37,643 nt of DNA. Source: Gammaproteobacteria bacterium (GTDB taxonomy: Bacteria > Pseudomonadota > Gammaproteobacteria > Acidiferrobacterales > Sulfurifustaceae). The DNA is taken from positions 1 to 37,643 of the forward strand of contig JACQFZ010000023.1 of the NCBI GenBank assembly GCA_016199745.1, read 5' to 3'. Position numbers and translations under genes: made by a program. Below the pieces are notes generated by a model that made no database searches, was not told the origin of the DNA, and saw only the letters and a list, made by a program, of their open reading frames with translations. Shown one piece after another: positions 1-6,368 of this stretch. How positions within the stretch are numbered: the first letter of the stretch is position 1; the number at the start of each line of letters is the position of its first letter.

Positions 1-38
1 GCAATATCCAATCCGATCACCGCTGCGTTAGTATTCAT
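1..38 (-). CDS. IS110-family transposase, N-terminal fragment (runs off the left edge)
   Basis: On the minus strand an ATG at 38..36 is preceded by a strong AGGAGG ribosome site. The 12 complete codons read MNTNAAVIGLDI and continue past the edge. Transposases of the IS110/IS1111 family typically begin with a short lead followed by a V-I-G-(I/L)-D-(I/V)-A motif, in which the Asp is the first acid of the RuvC-like DEDD catalytic domain. The match is short, so the call rests on this motif, the start position and the strong SD. If right, the window begins just inside a DEDD transposase whose body lies to the left. Completeness of the element cannot be judged. Confidence 0.62.
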   Translation of the reverse strand, partial: MNTNAAVIGLDI

Positions 39-124
39 CTGGGCTCCACCTCCTGACGATAGCGCGTTGACCGATTCAACCCGCTTGGCGCATTGTGACG
101 CCGTTGAGTAAGGGGGTGGAGTCC
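39..124 (-). other. Structured leader upstream of the IS110-type transposase
   Basis: This is the non-coding stretch directly 5' of the transposase start. A 10-base arm at 41-50 pairs with 115-124 with one mismatch. Between the arms lie two small hairpins: GTTGA/TCAAC at 66-80 and GGCG/CGCC at 87-102. IS110-family elements carry structured non-coding ends, and in some members these encode a bridge RNA. Whether this one is such an RNA, only part of an element end, or chance pairing cannot be decided from sequence alone. Confidence 0.35.
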
Positions 125-131
125 ATTGCAT

Positions 132-200
132 TAGGGTGGGCAGCTGAGGTTGCTGCCCACGCGGATAAAAAGAAACGTGGGCAACAAGTTGCCCACCCTA
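132..200. repeat. Double-hairpin intergenic repeat, also a likely terminator
   Basis: The outer arms TAGGGTGGGCA (132-142) and TGCCCACCCTA (190-200) are perfect inverses. Inside are two strong hairpins: GTGGGCAGC/GCTGCCCAC (136-160) and GTGGGCAAC/GTTGCCCAC (177-196, two-base loop). On the minus strand the second hairpin lies seven bases after the MFS stop codon and is followed by GTTTCTTTTT, so it can end that operon. The layout resembles REP/BIME or small MITE elements. The right-hand arm abuts the MFS stop codon. Confidence 0.6.
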
Positions 201-202
201 CA

Positions 203-1381
203 TTAAGAAGTCTTTGCCGTGCTACCTGTCCGCCTCAACCAAGCTACCGCAATCACGATCGCCACGATCAGCGGCACCACGCTCATATTGAGCGCCTGCC
301 AACCCAATTTATAGTGCAGCGGCCCCGACGAGAACGCCGTTGCGGTAACGACGCCGAGAACCAGGAAATCGTTGAGTGCCTGGGTCTTGGCTCTTTCTTC
401 CGGCGTGTAAGTATCGGTTAACAGCGTTGTGCCGCCGACGAATAAGAAGTTCCAGCCGAGGCCGAGCAATACCAGCGCCAACCAGACCGCCCAGAAATCG
501 GTGCTGAGCAGATTGAGCAACACACAGCCGACGTAAAATATCGTTCCCAACAAAATAATTTTCGACACGCCGAAGCGCTTGATCAGCCGGCCGGTGACGA
601 ACGATGGCGCGAACATGGCGACCAAGTGCCACTGAATGATGAATGCTGTTTCGCCGAAGCTGTAGTTGTGATCGTGTAGCGTTAGCGGTGTCGAGGTCAT
701 GATCAAGCTCATGATGCCGTAGCCGAACATGGCGGCGATAACGGCGACCATGAATGCTGGTTGGCGGGCGATCTCCCACATCGGTCGGCCACGACCGCGG
801 CGTTCTTCCGAAGTCGGTGGCGGGATGTCGACGAACATGAGCGCGACCAGGGCGATGAGATAGACCGCCGCCAGGCTCAAATAGCTGCCGCTGAATTTTG
901 CGGTCGCTAAATCGGCGGTCCAATTGGCGAGGTTAGGGCCAACAAAGGCGGCGACCACGCCGCCGGCAAGCACGTAAGAGATCGCCGTGCTGCGGTAGTC
1001 GGGGCCGGCGGCATCGGCGGCGGCGAAACGATAATAAGTACCGAAGCCGTTGAACACGCCGTTCAAGCCGAGGCCGAGACAGAACAGCACGAACTGACCG
1101 TGCCAAATGCCGTAGGCGGCGAGTATGCTGCCGATGACACCGAACACCGCGCCGATGACAAAGCCGGGCCGGCGGCCGATGTGCTTCATCAGGAACGCCG
1201 CCGGCATTACCGTCAATAACGTTACGCCGAACTGTACGCCGATCGGCAGCGTCGCCAGCGTTTTGTCGCCGGTCAGCGCTAAGCCGACCCACGGCGCCGC
1301 CGTTAACATGAGCGATTGGCCGATCATCAACGTTGCCTGGCAGATCGCCAGCAGAACGACGTTTCTCTTGGCAGTGTTCAT
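203..1381 (-). CDS. MFS transporter
   Basis: This 392-residue protein of the Major Facilitator Superfamily is made almost entirely of membrane helices, with about 12 predicted segments. An internal basic loop (EERRGRGRPMWEIARQP) sits between the two six-helix halves, which is the usual MFS plan. The loop after the second helix has KHIGRRPGF, a form of the MFS motif A. The substrate is unknown; drug or metabolite export by proton antiport is typical of relatives. The ATG follows AAGGGCTGAAGC. The gene starts 3 bases after the chalcone-isomerase-like gene ends and is the last gene of a three-gene minus-strand operon. A hairpin at 177-196 follows the stop. Confidence 0.88.
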   Translation of the reverse strand: MNTAKRNVVLLAICQATLMIGQSLMLTAAPWVGLALTGDKTLATLPIGVQFGVTLLTVMPAAFLMKHIGRRPGFVIGAVFGVIGSILAAYGIWHGQFVLFCLGLGLNGVFNGFGTYYRFAAADAAGPDYRSTAISYVLAGGVVAAFVGPNLANWTADLATAKFSGSYLSLAAVYLIALVALMFVDIPPPTSEERRGRGRPMWEIARQPAFMVAVIAAMFGYGIMSLIMTSTPLTLHDHNYSFGETAFIIQWHLVAMFAPSFVTGRLIKRFGVSKIILLGTIFYVGCVLLNLLSTDFWAVWLALVLLGLGWNFLFVGGTTLLTDTYTPEERAKTQALNDFLVLGVVTATAFSSGPLHYKLGWQALNMSVVPLIVAIVIAVAWLRRTGSTAKTS

Positions 1382-1384
1382 GCT

Positions 1385-1951
1385 TCAGCCCTTACCTAGC
1401 AATGCTTGCTTGAGGTCCTTGTCTACGGGGTTGTTGCCGAGCCAGATTTTCAACAGCGCCTTCTGAAAATCTTCGCCCGGAACCGCGCCGCGTTTTTTGT
1501 CGTTGATGAAAACTTCGGTGCTTCCGTCCAACAGCAGGTCGAGCCGGATGACATCGCCGCGGAATACGGTCGGGAACAGCTTATTGAATTGATCGATACG
1601 GGCTTTGAGCGCCTTCAGCTCGTCGGCCGTGTGGTTGGCAGCGAAGCCGTCGTTCCAGGCATCGACTAGCTTGTCGGCCGATATTTCGCTGTGGAGCAAA
1701 TGCAGTCGTACGCTTTTCGGCGCCGGTGCCGCCAGCACGCTCAGCGTGTTGCCTTCGCGCGCTTTCAAATACAGTGCGCCGACGTAGATCTTGAAGAAAA
1801 CGCGCGTGCGTATGCCGGCGCCGTTCAGCACGAGATCGTTCGTCTGTACCGTTACCGTATCCGGCACTTGGACGCCGGCGATTTCTTTGCCGAAGGCAAT
1901 AGTCGTGCTGAGCACCAAGCCGACAGCAGTTACCGCAGTGAGAAGTTTCAT
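1385..1951 (-). CDS. Exported chalcone isomerase-like protein
   Basis: A 188-residue protein with an N-terminal signal peptide (MKLLTAVTAVGLVLSTTIAFG, cleavage likely after AFG). The body matches the bacterial chalcone-isomerase-like fold: it has a V-P-D-T segment, then GAGIRTRVFFKIYVGALYLK, a typical phrase of this family. Bacterial members are generally not flavonoid enzymes and their function is mostly unknown; some may bind fatty acids. The start at 1951 is chosen because GGGAGG lies 5 bases upstream and a signal peptide follows; the frame stays open much further upstream, but that part is antisense to the DMT gene. The protein is probably periplasmic. It lies between two transporter genes in the same operon. 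Confidence 0.8.
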   Translation of the reverse strand: MKLLTAVTAVGLVLSTTIAFGKEIAGVQVPDTVTVQTNDLVLNGAGIRTRVFFKIYVGALYLKAREGNTLSVLAAPAPKSVRLHLLHSEISADKLVDAWNDGFAANHTADELKALKARIDQFNKLFPTVFRGDVIRLDLLLDGSTEVFINDKKRGAVPGEDFQKALLKIWLGNNPVDKDLKQALLGKG

Positions 1952-2001
1952 CGTTTCCTCCCGTGTTGTTTTAGTGGTTACCGCTATTCTGCAGTGGACA
2001 G

Positions 2002-2889
2002 CTAAATTTGTCTGCTTCGTATCACAGGCAGCCGGTGGCCCCACTGGTGCAGCGCTAGCCCACTGAGTACCAGCGCCGTGCCGCCGTAAATGGCCGGTGT
2101 AATCTGTTCGTGGTCGACCAGGCGGCCGAGTAATAACGCGGTCACCGGCGTCACGACTGTGATCAACGCCACGCCCGAGGCCGATGTATAACGTAGTATG
2201 TAGTAGAACAAGGTAAAGCCGAGGGTCGACGCGATTACGCCCAAATACAAAATCGACTCGAGCGTTTTCGTCGGCAGCTGCGTCGGCAACCGGCCGTCGA
2301 ATAACAACCAGGTCAGCAGAAACAACAACGACGCGTAGATCATCGAGCCGGTGGATACGGCCAACGGCGGCAATGCAGCGCCGTCGCGCTTGACCAGCAC
2401 CATGCTCAGCGAGCTGATGACGACGCCGACGAGCAGTACGGCAATGCCGGCGAGCGCTTGCCGACCGAGCGTTAGACCGGCACCGAAGATGGCGATCAGT
2501 CCGACGAGGCCGAGCATCATGCCGGCAATTCGCGCCGGTGTGAGGCGGCGCTCGCCCAGCAACCAGCGCGCCAACAAGGCTGTGACTAGCGGCGTTAGTC
2601 CGAACAACACCGACACTAGGCCGGACGGTACGAATTGCACCGACCAGTACACACATAACATGGCACCATAACTCGAGATGGATGCGGCGGCATATGTGCG
2701 GCGAGCTTGGCGATGCCACGGCATCTGTTGGCGCAGTACTAACATGAGCGCGAGACAACACAACGCGGCGAGACTCATGCGTCCGAACGCGCCAAACAGA
2801 AAACCGATTCCTTGGCTGCTCCATTTGACGGCGAGCGGCGCGGTCGACCAAATCAACAAGATGGCAAAACCCGCAGCCGGCACTGACAT
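2002..2889 (-). CDS. EamA/DMT superfamily permease
   Basis: A 295-residue membrane protein with about ten helices in two repeats, the plan of EamA (drug/metabolite transporter) proteins. The first repeat ends with the ALLARWLLGERR segment typical of helix 4-5, where an E follows L-L-G. The second repeat contains ASTLGFTLFYYILRYTSAS and VTPVTALLLGRLVDHE, matching the family pattern of helices 8-9. The substrate is unknown; amino acid or metabolite efflux is common. The ATG at 2889 has AAAGGAAATAACG upstream. It is the first gene of the operon, 50 bases before the chalcone-isomerase-like gene. Confidence 0.87.
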   Translation of the reverse strand: MSVPAAGFAILLIWSTAPLAVKWSSQGIGFLFGAFGRMSLAALCCLALMLVLRQQMPWHRQARRTYAAASISSYGAMLCVYWSVQFVPSGLVSVLFGLTPLVTALLARWLLGERRLTPARIAGMMLGLVGLIAIFGAGLTLGRQALAGIAVLLVGVVISSLSMVLVKRDGAALPPLAVSTGSMIYASLLFLLTWLLFDGRLPTQLPTKTLESILYLGVIASTLGFTLFYYILRYTSASGVALITVVTPVTALLLGRLVDHEQITPAIYGGTALVLSGLALHQWGHRLPVIRSRQI

Positions 2890-2927
2890 CGTTATTTCCT
2901 TTATTAAAATAGATTCTCACCAACTTC

Positions 2928-2965
2928 CCCTCCCCCTCAGGGGGAGGGCAAAGGGTGGGGGTGGG
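2928..2965. repeat. Hairpin plus G-run dispersed repeat, copy 1
   Basis: CCCTCCCCC / GGGGGAGGG form a perfect stem around a TCA loop (2928-2948), followed by a G-run tail ending GGGTGGGGGTGGG. The same unit occurs at 4998-5034 and in inverse orientation at 5066-5102. Shorter or diverged relatives are at 7273-7293 and 28142-28199. This copy lies upstream of the DMT gene start. Confidence 0.75.
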
Positions 2966-3001
2966 TTTAAGCGGCGAACGATCTACGTTAAACAAAATAA
3001 A

Positions 3002-3033
3002 AAAGGCCACAGAACTTTCGTCCTGTGGCCTTT
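3002..3033. terminator. Bidirectional rho-independent terminator
   Basis: AAAGGCCACAG (3002-3012) and CTGTGGCCTTT (3023-3033) are perfect inverses around a 10-base loop. A-rich sequence precedes and T follows. It lies between the upstream side of the DMT operon and the yajD region, so it may separate yajD from transcription entering from the left or stop antisense transcription. Confidence 0.6.
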
Positions 3034-3088
3034 GACTGAATCCGATTGCGCTTAACGACTAACTATACAAATTCTCCAGGCACACAGG

Positions 3089-3131
3089 GTTGGCGTTCGC
3101 CTTTCGGGCGACGCATGGGTAAACGCCAAAC
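3089..3131 (+). other. Structured element in the yajD upstream region
   Basis: An 8-base perfect stem, TTGGCGTT (3090-3097) with AACGCCAA (3122-3129), encloses a small hairpin CGCC-TTTCG-GGCG (3098-3110). It lies about 125 bases before the yajD start, inside a 220-base stretch with no gene. It may be part of a 5' UTR or a small RNA; it matches no riboswitch family I recognise. Confidence 0.3.
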
Positions 3132-3253
3132 TCGATGTGCTGTTTGAAACATGTGATCGAGTCTAACGAAGCTATGGCGCGGTCGGCAAGCAATTTCAAT
3201 TTCGTTGCGAAGAGTCAATACGACAGGTAGGCTCATCGCAAAGGAGTCTATCG

Positions 3254-3664
3254 ATGGCAGGACGAGGATATGGCCCGCGCAAGCCGCCGGGTGGAACGAT
3301 CGATAGCGGTAAGCTCGATCAGCTGGTCGCGCGTGCGCGCAAAGAGGCGGATACGCGCATGGGCGGATATCGCGAACAATCGTTGCGGTTATACCCGTGG
3401 GTGTGTGCGCGTTGCGGACGCGAGTTTACGCGCGAGAACTTGCACGAGCTGACGGTGCATCACAAAGATCATAACCACGACAACAATCCCGCCGATGGCA
3501 GCAACTGGGAAAACCTGTGCCTGTATTGTCATGACTGGGAGCACCAGAAATATTCCCATCTCATCAGCGGTGTCGGTTCGACTTTCGGTTTGACGGCAGC
3601 CGCTATCAAGCCGGCGACCAACAATCCATTCGCCAATCTCAAGGACATCCTCAAGAAGAAGTGA
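3254..3664 (+). CDS. yajD: YajD-like HNH nuclease family protein
   Basis: This 136-residue protein matches E. coli YajD in length and in the HNH core. Two zinc-type CxxC pairs are visible, C51/C54 and C89/C92, with the catalytic-region HH at 69-70, the NWEN segment at 84-87 and H93 after the last Cys. HNH proteins cut DNA, often with one metal ion; the role of YajD itself is not settled. AAGGAG lies 8 bases before the ATG. The last 14 bases overlap the end of the convergent DedA gene. It stands alone, with no restriction partner nearby. Confidence 0.86.
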   Translation: MAGRGYGPRKPPGGTIDSGKLDQLVARARKEADTRMGGYREQSLRLYPWVCARCGREFTRENLHELTVHHKDHNHDNNPADGSNWENLCLYCHDWEHQKYSHLISGVGSTFGLTAAAIKPATNNPFANLKDILKKK

Positions 3665-4217
3665 GGCTGGCGCGCCGGTTCGACAAAAAGCGGCGGATCA
3701 CCCAAGCCAGCAGCGCGACACCGGCGACGACCAGCAGCAGCCATCGACGGTCGCCGGCCAACAACGTCTTTAGGGTGGCGCCGCCGACGTAACCCGCCAT
3801 CGCCAGCGCCGTCGCCCAAATCAGCGTGCTGATCGCATTCAGCACCAGGAAGCGCGTGGGCGACACCTTGGACATGCCCAGTAAAAACGGCGTCACCGTG
3901 CGCACGCCATAGACGAAGCGAAAACCGAGAATCGTGCAATTTTTGTAACGCTCGATCCAGCGACAAACGCCGGCGGCGCGCTGCTGCATACGCGACGAAC
4001 CCCGCAATATCCGGCCGCCGTGGCGCCGCCCGAGATGGAACCAGAATTGATCGGCGATTAAGGTGCCGATGAATGCAATCCCCAGTACCGGCCGCAGGTC
4101 CAAATAACCCAGCTGCGCCGCCAAACCGCCGGCCAACAGTACCGTTTCGCCTTCGACGAAGGTGCCGAGGAGGATCGCGAGGTAGCCGTATTCGCCGATG
4201 AGATGTTCCAGGACCAT
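3651..4217 (-). CDS. DedA family membrane protein
   Basis: A 188-residue inner-membrane protein of the DedA/SNARE-associated (VTT) family. Family motifs are visible: an F-(x)-E-G-E segment near residue 21 (FVEGETVLLAGG), a glycine-rich stretch then GTLIADQFWFHLGRRHGGR, and later the FRFVYGVRTVTPFLLGMSKV segment, which corresponds to the conserved R-F-x-P-x-x-R-x-x-x-P-x-x-x-G block. DedA proteins act in membrane homeostasis and several flip lipid carriers such as undecaprenyl phosphate or phosphatidylethanolamine. The 3' end overlaps yajD by 14 bases on the opposite strand. No strong ribosome site is seen before the ATG. Confidence 0.87.
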   Translation of the reverse strand: MVLEHLIGEYGYLAILLGTFVEGETVLLAGGLAAQLGYLDLRPVLGIAFIGTLIADQFWFHLGRRHGGRILRGSSRMQQRAAGVCRWIERYKNCTILGFRFVYGVRTVTPFLLGMSKVSPTRFLVLNAISTLIWATALAMAGYVGGATLKTLLAGDRRWLLLVVAGVALLAWVIRRFLSNRRASLTSS

Positions 4218-4388
4218 GTTTCGGCATCATTGGTCGGCATCGGCCTAATTACAACCCGGCGCCATTGGGGGCAATGCCGGGGAAGCAATATTCACCGCGC
4301 TACTGGTAAGATATGCGCCGTTCCAGAAAAACCGCGTTGGCGGATTTTGCGATTTAGCGTCCCTTTCTATTTTCGGACTATCCCCGTA

Positions 4389-4919
4389 ATGAAGAAGTAT
4401 CTCGTTCTGTCCGCGGTCGGCACTGACCGAGTAGGTATCGTGCGCGATCTGGCGAAGGCCATTGCCGACGTCGGTTGCGGCGTCGCCGATTCACGCGTTG
4501 CTGTGCTCGGCAGCGAATGCACCGTCATGTTGCTCGCTTGCGGCAGCTGGAATGCCATCGCCAAGCTCGAAAACCAGGCGCTGGCGCTGAGCAAGAAGCT
4601 TGACCTCGTCATTAACGCGCATCGCACCGAAGAACGGGCGCCGCGCGAGGACATGTTGTCGTACGTCGTCGATGTCGCCACGCTCGATAGCCCGGCGGTC
4701 GTGACCGAGCTCGCCGACTTTTTTGCCAGCCGGCAAATCAATATCGACGAAATGAGCACCTGGGCTTATACCGCCGTGCACACAGGCGCCGGCATGCTGT
4801 CGATCAGCATGAATATCAGTATCCCGTCCGATCTCCACGTCGGCCGGTTGCGCGATGAGTTCACCGATTTCTGCGATACCCTCAACCTCGATGCGACTCT
4901 CGAGCCGGCACGCCGATAA
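4389..4919 (+). CDS. gcvR: GcvR-like double-ACT regulator of glycine cleavage
   Basis: 176 residues with two ACT domains, about residues 1-80 and 92-170. It begins MKKYLVLSAVGTDRVGIVRDLAKAI, the typical ACT opening with a G-x-D-R-x-G-I ligand loop. In E. coli GcvR binds GcvA and represses the glycine cleavage operon when glycine is low. No gcvTHP or gcvA is in the window, so the partner is unproven. The start at 4389 is chosen over a longer open frame because the ACT fold begins there; the extra N-terminal residues are antisense to the DedA start region. It is divergent from the DedA gene. Confidence 0.8.
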   Translation: MKKYLVLSAVGTDRVGIVRDLAKAIADVGCGVADSRVAVLGSECTVMLLACGSWNAIAKLENQALALSKKLDLVINAHRTEERAPREDMLSYVVDVATLDSPAVVTELADFFASRQINIDEMSTWAYTAVHTGAGMLSISMNISIPSDLHVGRLRDEFTDFCDTLNLDATLEPARR

Positions 4920-4997
4920 TTTCCATAGGTAAGGTTTAAACCACCGGCTCTAGCCGGTCGGCGAACGTCACCCCTGTTACCGCCGGCACGCATGGCG

Positions 4998-5034
4998 CCC
5001 TCCCCCTCAGGGGGAGGGCTGGGGTGGGGGTGGG
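4998..5034 (+). repeat. Hairpin plus G-run dispersed repeat, copy 2
   Basis: CCCTCCCCC-TCA-GGGGGAGGG (4998-5018) is a perfect 9-bp hairpin followed by CT and four G-runs (GGGG, GGGGG, GGG with one-base loops, ending at 5034). With the last G-run of the stem, the strand has a canonical G-quadruplex pattern. It lies 78 bases after gcvR. Confidence 0.75.
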
Positions 5035-5065
5035 TTTTCGTTCTATCCGACAACGGTGCCCGAAA

Positions 5066-5102
5066 CCCATCCCCCTCCCAACCTCCCCCTTGAAGGGGGA
5101 GG
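5066..5102 (-). repeat. Hairpin plus G-run dispersed repeat, copy 3 (inverted)
   Basis: Read on the minus strand this has the same plan as copy 2: hairpin CCTCCCCC-TTCAA-GGGGGAGG (5102-5082), then a tail of G-runs GGGAGGGGGATGGG. Copies 2 and 3 point toward each other with 31 bases between them, as in BIME-like repeat pairs. Confidence 0.7.
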
Positions 5103-5229
5103 CGCAAAACCCAAAGAAGCGCGTGCTCGCCAAGCGGCAGACGCCGCGATTCAGAAAGCCAAAACCCGTCAGCCGCCAGCGCCGGCGCAAAAACGGCCAG
5201 CACCCGCGACTGAATCCGCTGCCAGCTAA
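5101..5229 (+). pseudogene. Orphan C-terminal coding tail, Ala/Lys/Pro-rich
   Basis: In the frame beginning at 5101 the sequence reads GAKPKEARARQAADAAIQKA and continues through KTRQPPAPAQKRPAPATESAAS to a TAA at 5227-5229. Composition and codon choice look like real coding sequence of this genome. The frame is open upstream only through the two G-rich repeats and meets a stop at 4951-4953, with no usable start. A terminator-like hairpin follows at 5257-5277. This suggests the 3' end of a gene whose front was lost or replaced by the repeats. The parent protein is not recognised. Confidence 0.4.
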
Positions 5230-5256
5230 TTCATTCTCACTAACACCAGATTATTT

Positions 5257-5277
5257 AACCCCCGCCACGGAGGGGTT
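5257..5277 (+). terminator. Rho-independent terminator candidate
   Basis: AACCCC (5257-5262) pairs with GGGGTT (5272-5277) and is followed by TATT. It stands 27 bases after the stop of the orphan coding tail and before the convergent LysR gene. Confidence 0.45.
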
Positions 5278-5352
5278 TATTATGCATGCGGTGATAAATC
5301 GCCCGGTGTCGTAGCGTCCGGTCCGGTGCCTGTGCGCGCGCGTCGACATGAA

Positions 5353-6264
5353 TCAGCGATCGATTTCCCAGTAAGCCGGTGTGCCCCAATGATGGGTTAG
5401 GAAGTCGATGAACAAACGACTCTTCGCCGGAATGTGGCGTCCTTCCGGAAACACGGCGTAGACCGTGAGTGCTTGAATCGAATAGTTCGGTAGTACGCGT
5501 CGCAAGCGTCCGGCTTGCAAATCGGGGCCGATCGCGGCCGCCGGCATGCGCACCAAACCCAGTCCGGCTAACGCCGCTTCGCGTAATACCAATCCACTAT
5601 TGGCTTGCAACGAGCCCGCGACTTTGACCGTCACCGGTCCATCGACACCATGGAACTGCCACTCATTGATCTTGGGGGCATGACTGAACAACAAACAATC
5701 GTGTTTCAGTAAGTCGGCCGGCTCGTTAGGAATGCCGCGCCGATCGAGATAGGCCGGGGCCGCGCAAAGATAAAAGCTGCAAGTCGCGAGCTGGCGCGCG
5801 ACCAGGTTGGAGTCGGGCGCAAGTTTGCCGACGCGGATGGCGAGATCGAAGCCGCCTTCGACCAGGTCGGTAATGCGGTCCTCCATGACGATATCGAGGC
5901 GCAGTTCCGGATGTTGCTGAATGAATTTCGAAATCACCGGCGAGATGTGCAGTAAACCGAACGACATCGGCGTGCTGATGCGCAACACGCCGCGCGGATG
6001 TCCGCGCATGAGCGTAACCGCGTCTTCTGCCGCGCGCGCTTCGTCGAGCGCTTTGACCGCATGCCGATAATAAAGCTCGCCGGCGTCGGTCAGGCTCAGC
6101 TTGCGCGTGGTTCGATGCAGCAGCCGCACATTGAGGTGTGATTCGAGGCGGGAAATTTGCTTGCTGACGGTGGATTTAGAAAGCCCCAGCCGGCGCGCCG
6201 CCGGCGAAAAGCCCTCGGCTTCCACGACCGCCGCGAAGATCGCCATACCGCTTAATGCTTCCAT
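5353..6264 (-). CDS. LysR family transcriptional regulator
   Basis: A 303-residue LysR-type regulator. The N-terminal winged HTH covers about residues 1-60: it contains AAVVEAEGFSPAARRLGLSK, then STVSKQISRLE, and the usual LHRTTRKLSLTDAG wing. A periplasmic-binding-like effector domain follows from about residue 90 (RGVLRISTP...). The first Met in the frame is further out, but 6264 is chosen because AAAGAGA lies at a good distance and the HTH begins directly after. It is divergent from the epimerase-like gene at 6369, and such pairs are commonly regulator and target. The inducer is unknown. Confidence 0.88.
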   Translation of the reverse strand: MEALSGMAIFAAVVEAEGFSPAARRLGLSKSTVSKQISRLESHLNVRLLHRTTRKLSLTDAGELYYRHAVKALDEARAAEDAVTLMRGHPRGVLRISTPMSFGLLHISPVISKFIQQHPELRLDIVMEDRITDLVEGGFDLAIRVGKLAPDSNLVARQLATCSFYLCAAPAYLDRRGIPNEPADLLKHDCLLFSHAPKINEWQFHGVDGPVTVKVAGSLQANSGLVLREAALAGLGLVRMPAAAIGPDLQAGRLRRVLPNYSIQALTVYAVFPEGRHIPAKSRLFIDFLTHHWGTPAYWEIDR

Positions 6265-6298
6265 CATTGTCTCTTTAAAGAAACAGTATTGTTCCAAT

Positions 6299-6315
6299 TA
6301 GCTAGATTATAGCTA
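6299..6315. promoter_or_regulatory. Dyad TAGCT-N7-AGCTA, candidate LysR operator
   Basis: A perfect 5-base inverted repeat in the 104-base gap between the divergent LysR and epimerase-like genes. LysR proteins bind interrupted dyads in such gaps. It does not fit the classical symmetric T-N11-A box exactly, so the assignment is tentative. Confidence 0.35.
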
Positions 6316-6335
6316 TTAAAGAAACGATGTAATGT

Positions 6336-6364
6336 CAGTCCTCACTAAAACAAAGCGAGGACTG
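6336..6364 (+). promoter_or_regulatory. Hairpin covering the ribosome binding site
   Basis: CAGTCCTC (6336-6343) and GAGGACTG (6357-6364) are perfect inverses. The GAGG of the right arm is the best ribosome binding site for the ATG at 6369. In RNA the stem would hide that site; in DNA it could be an operator. Confidence 0.45.
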
Positions 6365-6368
6365 TGTC

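Noticed and set aside
1952-3010. Long upstream extension of the chalcone-isomerase-like frame
   Set aside because: The extension overlaps the DMT gene in another frame, is Arg-rich and lacks resemblance; the signal peptide and GGGAGG site fix the start at 1951.
5024-5314. 96-codon plus-strand frame after gcvR
   Set aside because: It crosses the G-rich repeats and the terminator-like hairpin; a different frame (from 5101) gives the coding-like tail.
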